DNA of 64,000 bases, taken from Halichondria panicea (Eukaryota > Porifera > Demospongiae > Suberitida > Halichondriidae). The notes below the pieces were generated by a model that made no database searches, was not told the origin of the DNA, and saw nothing but the letters and a program-made list of their open reading frames with translations. Positions 21,593 through 34,900 of the stretch are shown piece after piece (positions within the stretch are counted from its first letter, which is position 1; every line of letters starts with the position of its first letter). The DNA is taken from NCBI RefSeq assembly GCF_963675165.1, contig NC_087391.1, positions 2,313,001 through 2,377,000 on the forward strand. Reading direction: 5' to 3'. Position numbers and translations under genes: made by a program.

Positions 21593-22867
21593 CTACTCTT
21601 GCATTTCGTCCGGTCTGTCGTGAGGGTTGATGATCCCTGGGACCTCCAACTGTTGCTTCCTCTTGTTCTCTGCTGCTTGTTGTAACTGTGCTTCTCTCTC
21701 CTCTAGGAATAGTCCTACTGTGTCTGCACCAGCGTGCTCCTGCGTGTGTGCAATAATGTATGGTTGTTATGGTTATTGTATGGTTAGTAACATGGAATGA
21801 CTACAGGCAAAAAGATGATGAATATTGTGCATAGAATGTGTGGATGTTTTATGAATGTTCAGTGCACAAAATAACTACCAATTTTTGTGCTAGCAAAATA
21901 GCATAATTATGGTCAGCCTGTGCATCCGATCAGGGTGTGGCTCAATCTTTCCAAGCACACAGAACAGTTTGTGCAATACGTGTTAGATTTTAAGTGCAGG
22001 ATATATTTAGTATATACACGATGAGTAGTTCTAAGAAAACAAAATTAGTCAGAAGTGGCTTCAAGGTGTCGAGTTTGTATGACATAGCAAAAATATCAAT
22101 TATGTCCTATATACCAATAATATTACGTTGCTTGGTCTGACAAATAGCCTAGCTAGCAAGTTATTCTGTGCACTGAATGTTAATGTGTAAGTGTACTGCT
22201 CAAACTGTGTGACTGGCTAGCTTTAGGCTACTGTTGTCAGTAGCCAATCTCTAACGGTCGTACAATATAGGTATACAAGGCTCGACAAAACATCATTGTT
22301 GAGAAAGTTGTGGTAACAACAGTTGCACTAAGAAATGTTAGAAATGATACGTATGTACATGTATGGTTGCAGCACTAGCTGAGCCTGTACGAAATGTACA
22401 CAGCCAGCAGTGCGAGCAATGACAAATATGTTGTGAGTCAAACCACAGCTCACATAATAGTCAGAAGCCTGGCATGTGGTATCCCATTGTGTATACTTAC
22501 AGTAGGCTTCACAAATACCACATGTTATTACGCTATTAAACGGTGGTGGGTACAATGTGCATGTGGTGAAGAGGTGGATAACTAAACCTAGTGACTGCAT
22601 ATAAGAGGTACATGTCAGAGGAGGTCCGATATGCGTGCACGAATCACTACAAATGCTAGTGCATTTGGCCTGGACATATCACGTGATCGCAATGACATCA
22701 ATGCACTGAACCTATAGTCATTCGTGCACGCATGTCGGACCTCCTCTGGGTACACGTATGAGGTACTAAAGGGATGGTGACTTCATGTAATACATACTAA
22801 TTTACTCAATGCCCAAGGAATGATGAAGATAATTCAATCTGACATGAAAATCCCCGTGCTGCTTAAT

Positions 22868-22900
<33 letters not shown>

Positions 22901-25900
22901 TGTGTGTGTGTGTGTGAGTGTACCTTAATCTCTATGAGGAAGTCTCGCAGGTGTTCTTTGAACTGAGGGATGTCCTTGTTGAGGTGGAACAGTCCCTCTA
23001 CAAACACGCGCATTTGCAAACTGGGAAAAAAGCAACAAACATCTTAATGCATGTGTGACAACAGAGCAGCACTAGCTGAACCAATTTCTGTCTTGCTGTC
23101 ACAATCTAGCTGAGTGAAACAACAACCCAGTACAACACCTAATTTTGTATAAATGGTAAGTAACACAGGACAGAGACAGGCACAGCACTCACTCTTGTAT
23201 GTGTGGGAAAGCCTGCTTGAGCAGCTGTGCCACATACTCTTGCACGTAGAGAGCGTTAGACATTTGAGGGTTGTCACAAAGGAGAGTGCCAATCTTGTCC
23301 TCCTCAACCAGACTGAACATGAACGCCAGGATGGTGGCATGCATCGTCAGGCCTGCAGGGGGTGGGCGATGGGGTCACATTGTCCTAAATGGTGCTTTAG
23401 GCACTTCAGAGACGGTAGTGTGTGAACACACTTTTAGTAAACAGGACATTTAAACAACAAAAATTTGGCCAGATAACTTGGGAAATAATTGCGCAATCTT
23501 ACCGCAAAACATAGTGTAAGGATGAAAGGCACCAAGCCACAAACAAGGCTACTACATCACCCAAACATGTCTAGGGCACTTACAGTAATCATACCCTCTT
23601 CTAATAGCCTAACAATTCCAACTGCAAATTGGCACAAAGAAACAAACACTAGAAAAACAAATTTACTATGCACGTACGAAACTTAAAGTGATTAAAAGTC
23701 ATGCAAATTTATTACTCCCACTTAACTAAAAAGTCACATTAGGGTACCCACTGTAGCCTTGAGACTATGACTGTTGGGTTCAAGATATCTACATCCCAGG
23801 GGACCTCTCCCTACTTAGTGTGTAGTGTTATACAGTGTTGTATCAAGAGTTCATCTTAATGTACTCCTGGTTATATATATATATATATTATGTAATTCAA
23901 GTTATAAAACGCACTTGCAGTATGTGACGTGTCTGTGACGACCGAGAAGATGTGCTGCATGAGATCCAGCAGGTAGGTTTGAAAGAACTGTGGCCCCGCC
24001 TCTTGACTTGTCGAGAACTTCTGGAGCATGATCAGTAGAACATTGAGCCCTATCTCGGCAACGTTGCGCATTGTATGCTTGAGTGCCCACACAATGGAAT
24101 CCATGAGCAGTTTGAACTGATCGGGAGGCACCTGGAGGAAGGCTGTGGGAGGGGGTGGGGGAAGCACAGTGACCACACCTCCTGTGCTAATACCGTATAA
24201 TTTTCGTGGGGCAAATATTCGTGGTTTTCGTGGTTGGAGGCCTGACCACAAATATTTTACCCACGAATGAAGCGACCTTGCCTACCTTTACCTGCAGTGC
24301 AAGCTCCAACCACGAAAATATTACCAACGAAATGTCTCAATATTGCTGAACCACGAATATTTTGTCCCCCGAAAATTACCTGCTATACAGTACTTGTATA
24401 CGTTGTATCAGATAGTAACATCGTTTTGTGCACATCATTCTATTGTAGTACAGCATTTGACACTAATGCAACGTAATTTTTTCACCAGCAAGATAATTAA
24501 ATTGTGCGAAAACAATCATTACAAACGTTTACTGATGTACATTGCACACATTGAAGCTAGATTTTTCTTCCATACTATAGGAGACCAGCAAAGGTTTCTC
24601 ACACTTACACACAATGCTATAGGACACTGATCGAGTTATTGAAGAATGCTAGCAATTTGTAAACTAAGTGTCACTAGTTGGCCTTGTTAATTTGATGTCA
24701 ACATTTGAGTTGCTTCTAGATAGATGCCATATAAGGTAGAATACAACCTAGAATTCTATTCTTTTCGAATAACGAGCATTGGAATGCATAACAGGAACTG
24801 TCACGACTAGTCATAATCCAATAACGCCCACAATAACAAACATAGTTTGCCCTCTGGGGTTTAGGGTGGAATGTTGTCAAGGCAACGTACATGGTAACAC
24901 CGGGAATTTCGCCCACTCAACAAAGCCCAGTGTAGAATTTGAGAGGCTGTGACCATGTGGACTTAACAAAACTAATCAAAGAAACTATTCATAACAGCTA
25001 CTGTAATTTCAAGAGTCTATTGAAGACAGGACAAACAACTACATGTAGCTATTTCACACAGGAATTGAATATTAGAACTCAATTGTTGCCAAAATGGTGT
25101 TTGAAGTAGTCGACATACATACAGTACATTCCCTTTATTATATCGAGGTGGTTTTATGACGGCAGGTGCACATAAGAAAGCTGGCATACCTGTGAAACAG
25201 TGGACCGTCACTGATTGCAGCATCTTAAAGAAGTTGGTCCTATGTTCAGGAAACTCCTCCAAGTTCTTGTTGATCATGTCCACTGTACACTCAAACAGGG
25301 CAGACATTATGGGGGGGATGTCCGTCGTAGCCAGAGTCTGCAGGGGGGCGGGGGCTCAGTGTCTTACATGGACACAGGGACATAAGGTGACATTGGTTTG
25401 ACAAATTACATGTAGCTATCCGCAGTGATGGCCAAGCACACAGAATACAGACACTGTGTAGTTCTCATCAAGCCATTGAACTGGCATACATTGTAACAGT
25501 CATACATACAGTGTGCATATACATTCTTAATGGCCACATGCAATATGAATAGCTATAGTGTAACTTTTATCGACACCATGCAGTCTTTCACCCCAGACAG
25601 CTGGCTCTTACTCATTAGCCCCGCCCACCCACCTCCAGTTTGTCAACGATGGCTGAGACGGTGCTGAGCACCTCAGGCTCTCTAGCTTGTGGCACGTTGC
25701 GCTTATAGTCCTCCAGAATAGCGTCCAATAGCGGGGGCAGGAAGTGCTCCCTCACCTGGGAGAGAGGGGGGGGATTGTTCATATTTAGTATCACAGCACA
25801 CAGTTACTGACAAGAACACACAATAAATGACATAACCATTAGGAACTACACTACACTTGCAATAACATGCCAATACACACGATTATAGATACAGACTAAA

Positions 25901-28900
25901 CACTAAATTCCATCCTTTTGGTTGGCCTAATAACAATACATGCAGTACACACTGTTAGTATTTCACTGTATTTAAGTACAAGTTTTATTGTATACATGAA
26001 ATTGTGTAAGCCACTAGTCAGCAATGATGATTGTGCAACAGCCATTGAGGACAGAGCATTGGCTAGACTCCAGTTTCCCCGCCCCAGGATTTGTAACGGC
26101 AACCGTCATTGGCAGCTGCAACTAATTACATCCACCCACACTTGTGAAATACCACCCTAGAACAAAACAAATAAAAACTCTCCATCCTTCCTCCCACATA
26201 CCGTAGACAGGTGTGTTTGGCTAGGCTAGGCTAAGAGAGCAGGGAGTCTTGGGTTACATTCAGAGAATGCCCTGAGGGAGGAGGTCAGGTCCCTAGACTA
26301 GAATACAGAAAAATTTTACCAGATGACTTCCACGGGACATTAATACGTTTAGAACTACTGATTTGATGTATGTAGTTCTTCAGAACCGCTTAGTATTTTG
26401 GCCAGTAGCTAGTAAATAAGTAATGGTACATGAAAACAAAACTGGAAGGGAGAGGCTTTACAAGCGTTTATTCCACTATGCATTACCATGGTAACAGTCA
26501 CAGTCATCAATTGTACAAACATCAACACGCCAATTGATGGCTGTACAGATCATGCCAAAGTACTTGACCTTGACGTGTGCATCATGCACACACCTAGGTA
26601 TTGCTATAGCAACCAACACGACATGCGAGCGTGCTCAGCGAATTGATGGCTGTACAGATCATGCCAAAATACTTGACCTTGACGTATGCACACACCTAGG
26701 CATTGCTATAGCAACCAACACGACATGCGAGCGTGCTCAAGTGGACTCGATCATTGCTAAGGCAACTCACCATAATAGGGTCCTGTGACTTGGAGACCCA
26801 GCTAGTGATGAGTTTGAGTGTCTCTTTCTTGACCACTCTCATGGAGGCAATCAGCGGCTGCCTCGTCGCCAGCTCACCTGTGGCATGTGGGTGTGGTGGT
26901 ATGAGACCATGCACAGACACATAATGATACAATGTATGTACATAATTATACACAATAACAGAATAAAAAGTTGCCTGAGCAGACTGCACAAGTGTCATGC
27001 ATATATACATGTACATGTACATGTGTTAAGGCTAAAGTCCCTTATAGAAATGGATCTCATGCTCCCCTACTGTACCCCATAAGAACTCTAACCATAATCT
27101 AGTATCTCTGGATCTCATGCCCCACTGTACACAAGAACCCTAACCCAGAGAGGTACGACATGCATGCCTCGATTTAGCAATTAGCCACTGCAATAACGTT
27201 GAGCATGGGCGTAATTATGTTTCGATTATCCGCCCACGCTCAACGTTATTGCAGTGGCACGCATGTCTTACGTCCTCTGACACTAACATAACAGAATCTA
27301 GTATCTCTGGATCTCATGCTCCCCCAGTGTACACAATAACCCCAACCCTTTAAACACTAGTGTCTCTGGATCTCATGCTCCCCTACTGTACCACAAGAAC
27401 CCCAATCCCAACACAACAGCATCTAGTATCTCTGGATCTCATACTCCCCTACTGTACACAACGAGTGTTGCAAGCATACGCTTGCTAATGCCTCTCGCCA
27501 TGTTATGCTTTCGCTCAAAAAGTATTAGTGTTATAGTAGTTTCTATAATGAATTTTACATTAAAGTTAGCTTATCTATATAAACTCACTGAGAAGAAAAG
27601 ACTTATTACCCGAGGCGCGTGGGCGGCCACGGGTATAGTAGTCTGTTGGTCTGTTTGTTTGTCACAGGTATATCTACTCACCTGGGTTCCACAGCGCTGC
27701 GTTTACAGCATGGATAGCCTTCACAGAACAATATCTTGGTTTAAATAGTGGCAGATTTTGATGTTAAAGCTTCATTGTCGAGCAAAAGCTAAGAAGCTTG
27801 AACTTGCATGTTGGCAGCTAGCTATAGCTACACGTGGCCTTGATTACGTAGTAACGTAGTTGCAGCTGAAGTGATCCGTACCAGGAACAATTGAATAAGG
27901 AAGCTAAAATTGTGACTGGTTGTTGGCTGACTCTGGATCCTATATACTCCAGCCTGGCAGGAGCCATACCTCTCTAAGTATAAGACTCAAGGCTTCTTTG
28001 CTGTGATCCCAGTCCACAGTGCATGTCTAATGTGACGTGTACCGTTTCAGCATGCCTCCAGTCTGGTTTACTTTTATTGCTCTTGAGTTGCTGTGCTAGT
28101 CATACATGCACTGCATTAATCACTCTACTGGTTTCTTTATTATCATGTCACCAGCCGAGGGTTTGCACTTCAGTGCTCTAGTTTTTGTTTTATTTACATG
28201 CATCTATTGTTGTTATCTATGTGGCTTACCAGGACCTCAACATCTCCAAGAAAGAAGAAAATTGATTCTTCCAGGATCTGGAGTTCAGTGTATATGAGAA
28301 GAAAAGACTTGCATATTGTTATCTATAATACTGTTATATGGTAGTGTTTTGTGGCTTACAAGGCCCTCAAGAATCTGCCAGGAGGATCTGGATCATTTTC
28401 TCACACGTGGGGAATGAGCGCGCATGCGCATTACATCCACAGGAATAATTAAAGGGTGTGTCCAAAGAGATCAATTTCACAAATGGCTACTAATGCTAGC
28501 TGTTTTAACAGATATTTTTTTTTACTCTTGTAGCTAACAAAAAGCTAGCGCTTTAGTGCAAGGCTAACTCATATGTTGAATAGAAAGTTTGTGCGAACAG
28601 ATGATGCTATGAAAGATTCTGAAGAGACTGCAACAGCCTTCAATGTGAGTCAAACTAGCCATAACTCGAGAAAGAAGCTTTAGTTTGCTAATCCACAAAT
28701 AAAAATCCGTGGCTAGAAGCCTATAGAAGCTGTTAGTTTTCGTCACGTTGCAACCGTTGAGCAGTTACAGCTGGAACAGACAAACAGACACACAGTCAGC
28801 TTTATCGTATCCCTTGTGCGGCTACGCCTCGAGGCATAATAACCCCAACACAACAGCATCTAGTATCTCTGGATCTCATGCTCCCCTACTGTACACAAGA

Positions 28901-31900
28901 ACCCCAACCCCAACACAACAGCATCTAGTATCTCTGGATCTCATGCTCCCCCAGTGTACACATTTAACCCCAACCCTATAAATACTAGTATCTCTGGATC
29001 TCATGCTCCCCACAGTGTACACAAGAACCCCAACCCTATAAACACTAGTATCTCTGGATCTCATGCTCCCCTGCTGTACACAAGAACACTAACCCCAACA
29101 ACTGTACACAAGAATCCTAACCCTAACACAAAAGAATCTAGTATGATCATCCTGGATCTCATGCTCCCCCACTACACAAAAACCCCAGAGGAGGTCCGAC
29201 AGGCGCGATGTAGCTCAAGTAATTAGCCTCTGATTACATCAGGTAAAAACATACGAAGTGGGCGGATAATTGAAGGCAAATTGCTTGAGCTGCACCGCGC
29301 CTGTCGTACCTTCTCTGCAAGAACCCACAACTGGATCTCATGCTCCCCTACTGTACACAAGAACCCTAACCATTTGCTCCCCTACACACACTGTAAGATA
29401 GTCAAACCTACACAGTATGCATGCTTTTGGTTGACCCTAAGACTACTTTTAGAACCTTAACCCTAATGCAACAGAATCTAGATCTCCACAGAAACACCAT
29501 GCATAGCACTAAACTGACAGCTCAAAGACACACCACACATCGCAGTTGGACCCACCTCCCTGTATCACTGCTCCTGAAATATTCTCACTCAGTACTTTGT
29601 ACACGTTTAGCATGTCCAAGTAGATCCTTCCCAGCTGCAAGTAAATTACATCACATGATAAAGTCAGTGCATCATGATTAATGTTTGGAACATAAGTACA
29701 CTCAATAATCGAGTGGTATATTATTCGAGGTACTGGGCCGTCACACCTCAATGAATTGCACACGTACCTGCATGACAAAGGGATGCCCAACAGCTGTGCA
29801 TGCTCTGACGTTGGTCTTGAGGATGTGGCCCAGCTGCTTGATGGTCTCGTGGTCTTGAAGCACACTGATGTCCTGTATACACAATCAACATTTAACTTGG
29901 CGTGAAAACAAGCAGTTTATTAATTAAATCGCCCCTATATGAAGGCTCATCAATGGCTCAATGGCTCTACTCTAGCTAGGTTGTTTTGTGCTGCAGCAGT
30001 CTATTGTAGCATCAGTTAGAATAAGGACTACTGCCGTGTAGCCAGGTGCTAGTCAGCAATCTTTCACAAGTACCAATACTACATGTAGACAGTCAGGTTG
30101 CATGTATAGTCATGTATGCCTGGCATAAAACACACACAATTATGGCAAGCACTCACAGCTGTGGCCTTCTGTATGATGGTGTCCCAGATCTCGTTGGGCA
30201 GGGACATGTACTTCTCAATCAGTCTCTCCTGAACTATTGAGTCCTGGGAGAGAGGGGGGAGGGGGAACAGTGTCAGTAGAGTAGCAACATTATTGCACTA
30301 CAGCTCAAGGCCTGATAATTATAGCCTCAACCGTGTGCTGGAGTGCAAGTACAAATAATTATAGCAGCTACACGCATTTATAAGCATGCACAGTGTATAA
30401 GCAGGTCTGACCTGTTGTGCATGTTGCGAAAATTGAAAAAAGAGCTCGTACTTTTGAAGCATTATTTTTTAATAGGGTTTTAAGAGGACGATTTAGTTAC
30501 AACTAGAGTGCCCCGTAAGTGATGACATCATTATGTCACGTAGCAGTGGGCCAGTTGTTATAATTACCGTGAGATATAGTACGCATAATTGAAAGGTGGT
30601 AGTAAGGTGTTAGAACCCCATTAGGAACTCTATCCGACTAACATATTTACACTAGAGCGCGATTTGCCTTAGAAACAGTAGCCCAGCAACCTTGTCCACC
30701 CACTCACCACTTGTGCCTGTATCATATAGCCGACTGCCTCGTAAAAGGTGTGCACCTGCTGTGGTTGAAGGTCCATGATGATGGCACGGATGTTGTTCAG
30801 TATCTCTTCAATGAATGGCATTACCTCCAGGGGCTGTACCTGAGGGGGTAGTAAGTCGGTTATGATCATCAAAATAATAAACCAGCAACAACAAAGTTAC
30901 TCATACTGGGTAAAGATCATCAAACCCAAAAGTCACTATAGTGACTTTGCATAAGTTGTCCATTGTTGCCTAGTGAGCGGTGGTTTCATACAACTCGCTG
31001 TTTACTTCTAAATTAATGCATGCACACATTGCTTTTCTCTTACATGAGTGTGACCTTTCACTGCATGCTTACCTGTATAAAGTGCCGCCTACACTTCTGA
31101 GCTATCTTGATGAACGTATCGCAGGCCATGTCCTGTACACCATCGTGAGTCTCGTGCATGAACTCAAACAGTTTGTTCACCACTGTCTTCAGGAACTTCC
31201 AGTGTGCCCTGTTGACAAAATGTGCATCAATAATAGTGGAATCTCATCACTTTTAGGGCTATTATGATAAACAGAGCCGTACGTACATGTATTAATGAAA
31301 TGTTCACTATTTTAGACTTCATCGTTAATTATCTTTGTGGGATAATTATCCTGATTGGGGCAAGATTAAAACTGGTATACGTAGGTAACGTATTGTTTTG
31401 TTTTGTTCTGTTCTGCTTACTGGTGGTATTAGTTTCTCTACTATCATCAGGAGCCAGAAAATGTCCAAAACATACATGTAGCTACTATGATGAATGCAGT
31501 GTGCTAGTACACCACATATATTACAGAAGTATCTCACACACACTCACCTGAGGAACCGCGGGTATTGTCCCACTATGTACATGATGTTGGAAGCCACAAT
31601 GGCTTTGTTGTCCTTCCCTCTCTTCTGCTCACAGAGACCTAAGAGCTCTTTAATGACCGTCACGAGAAATCTCTTCTCGTCTTCTTCGTGCATGGCACCA
31701 CTGATAGAGCCGATAGCCCAGCACAGCTGTGAGGGTGTGTGTGGATTGTGTGAGGGGTGTGCATGCATGGGCCCACTGATAGAGCCGATGGCTTAGGGGG
31801 TGTGTGGATTGTGTGAGCTGTGTGAGGGGTGTCCATGCATGGGCCCACTGATAGAGCTGATGGCTTAGGGGGTGTGTGGATTGTGTGAGCTGTGTCAGGG

Positions 31901-34900
31901 GTGTCCATGCATGGGCCCACTGATAGAGCTGATGGCTTAGGGGGTGTGTGGATTGTGTGAGCTGTGTGAGGGGTGTCCATGTATGGGCCCACTGATAGAG
32001 CCGATGGCTTAGGGTGTGTGGATTGTGTGAGCTGTGTGAGGGGGGTGCATGCATGGGCCCACTGATAAAGCCGATGGCTTAGGGGGAGTGTGGATTGTGT
32101 GCAAGGCACCACTGATGGCACTGCACAGCCGAGAGGGTGTGAGGGATGTGTGTGTTGTGTAGAGTATGTGTTAGTGGACGATCCACTGTGGGTGGGATAA
32201 GTGTAGGGTGTGTGCAGTGGAGTATTACCGTGTTGAGGTTTTTCCAGGACCACTCGGTGCCGTCCACCTGTCTGTACAGCTTGTCAGTCATGATGCTCTC
32301 AGTGTCAGCGTAGTCGAGATGAGTCAGATACACTGCGAATGGAATGGAAGGGTGTGGTTAAAAGAGGATCAAAAGTAACAGCAGCTAGTCTAGGCTAGCC
32401 ATTCTAAAGGCTTACATGTACAAACTGTATAATTATGCTGCAGTAAATGTATGGCCTAAGCAGTTACATTGTAATCATGCTATTCTCAGTCTGCTAATAA
32501 TTATTACCAACCAGCAACATTAACGACCCTTTACCCATTATACTATGGGCACTTACACCGTATTACTAGAATGTTTTGTGAGCATCAAACATTTGCGAAT
32601 TTTGCAATGGTTGATCAATTCGCAACAATAAAATGCGCAACACCTAAATTATTACTAGTAAATACACACGATCCTTGCCAGAACGCAATAGTTAGATGGC
32701 AAAGGGTCAAATTTTCCTGATTGGGCTCATTCGCAAAGGTTTTTCACCAGCAAATATTTTAGTAATACGGTATTATGCATGCATGTTACGTGATGTATAC
32801 AAAGTCACCCAAACAAGTGCCCATGCAAATACATCCACAGATACCCTCCCCGGCCAGCTCACCAAGAGTCTCTCTCATGCTCTTGTACATGTTGATAGCG
32901 TCTGTGTCCTTCATGAACTCTCGGACAACCTCCCCCTGATCATTCTCCACCACCAACACCTCCTCTGGTTTCGCCATTCGACTGATCATCACCAGACGAA
33001 CCTGCACAAAAGGTCAAGGGGTCAGACTCACAACCTCTAATCTCCAGTTTTGGACACGTCGTAAACAAGGAGTAAAGGTGTATAATTGCATTGGGTCTGC
33101 TACAATATCGATAGTGTTCACATTATTAAGGGATCAAAAATTTCGTGTAATATAAAGCTTTAAAATGGTATTATAATTGTACAGAATTCATGATATAGTA
33201 GCTGACATAATTAGACGCACACCTTAGAGAGCACAGGGAGGTAGAGCTGGCGGCGTGGGGGTACTGGTTGCTGGGAGAGGATGAGTGTGGAGTGAGATGA
33301 GGAGAACGGGTTCTCGTGATACAGCTCTGCAGAGAGGTGGTTCCAGTATTCGAGGCAGATCTTGAATATCTCTTTCTCTTCAATCTCGGAGATCAACACC
33401 AGATAATGAAGTGCCTGGGGCAGGGGGGCAAGGGGAGGGAATGGGCAAGCAAATGTGCATGGGGCAAGCCACAACATGAAGGTTGTATCACTATACTTCT
33501 CAAGACCACTTCTTCTATTACCTACTACAAGTGGATTTTGTACAAGCTCCTACACTTAAATAGTCAACTATAATCTTGTAAATTTTACAAATAGGTGCAT
33601 ATTCCACATCTCTCTGCTCTGTGCACTCACCTCTAACAAATAGTTTTGCAGCTCGGGTTTCTGCTCCACAAGCATCCCGTGCTCCTTTAGGAAAGTGCAG
33701 AGACAGAGGGCCAAGTTCTGGATGAAGTTCTGTTCGTCTTCCTGCCCATTCTTGTAAGCCTCACGAATGTTTGTACTTAGAGGCAGCATCTGTGGGAGCA
33801 CACAGTGTATGGTTAACGGTAGGTAATAAAAATATACACATAGGGAGCTGGTTAATTAAAGAAGAGTAGCCAGTCCATGGAATACATGTGTGCGCACGCA
33901 TTTGTGTGTAAATCTTGTATACTACATGCTGTATACATGTACACGATCGCATTGATATGACCAACCTTCTTGTGGATAAATATTTATATTTGTTGCTAGG
34001 TAACGTCGTTTAAACACAGATATTATCTATAGACTATACAGGCAAATAAGGTCTAGCTACTCTAGTACAATCATACATTTGTAGCCTGCAAGTTAGCTTG
34101 GTGGAGCAAGTACGTACCTGTTTAAGCTGCACCATAAAGAGATTGAACATGATAACAAACTGCTCTCCATACTGATCATTGGCTTTTACACCAGCTGTGT
34201 GATGGGGCAGTGAATAACATTACAGAAGTAGGTGGAGACAGAGTGCAAAGCGCGTGAATCAATATACACACTTATAATTATTCTTTCAACTGACCTATCT
34301 CTGTGAGACATTGCAGAGTGACATTTCTGAAGGCAGGAACATTCAGAAACTGTGAGAAAACGAATAACATCAGCTGATTCAGATGTGAGTACGTACTGTG
34401 AAAAACAGTAATAGAATTATCCCCCCTTACAGTGTTTCTCCTAGTTGAACAATAACACAGCACGAAAGTGAGTTTCTATAGCAACTAAGAGCGTCACTGT
34501 ACCTTATAAATGAGTGAGCTAATGAGTTTGGTCTCAAAGATGTAGCCGAGTGGTATCCAGTTGAGGAACTTGAGCAGTGTCTCTAGGGTGCTCTTCACAA
34601 GGGGAATGCTCTGAGAGTTCTCCTGAAGGGGAAAAAACAGTTACTGGTGTTTAAGCACCTGTATCAAAATTGTTGTGTAAAATTAATGTTTTGGGCAATG
34701 CAGTAAAATGTGAGGAATGTTAGGTTACGGTAAACAGTTTGCTCATTAATTATTCATAACCTAGATAGCCTGAAACGAAAAAACGCTTCGTGTAGCCCTC
34801 CAGTATGGTAAGAAGCATCCTATAAGAGCAAAAACACTGAGCTGGAAGTATTTTTGGAAGTTTAATTTGACTACTAGTTTGTAAGGTCTGCTAGTTGATC

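Larger units (their letters stand above)
27050..29400. repeat. dispersed minisatellite clusters in XPO1 intron 19
   Basis: Units of about 50-57 bp sharing CTAGTATCTCTGGATCTCAT, GCTCCCCTACTGTACACAAG and AACCCCAACCC occur at about 27050-27135, 27295-27460 and 28840-29370. Two hAT-like MITEs and a longer interspersed repeat have inserted among them. The intron is 2.7 kb. Confidence 0.8.

Noticed and set aside
22834-23019. Independent ORF with [14 protein letters not shown] tract
   Set aside because: It is an XPO1 exon read into the adjacent (AG)n(TG)n microsatellite.
26532-29400. CRISPR-like array
   Set aside because: The repeats are minisatellite units and MITEs in introns of a eukaryotic gene, without regular unique spacers.
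31650-32253. Long minus-strand repeat ORFs with 24-residue units ([16 protein letters not shown])
   Set aside because: They read through the 72-bp minisatellite in an XPO1 intron; the open frame results from the period being a multiple of three.
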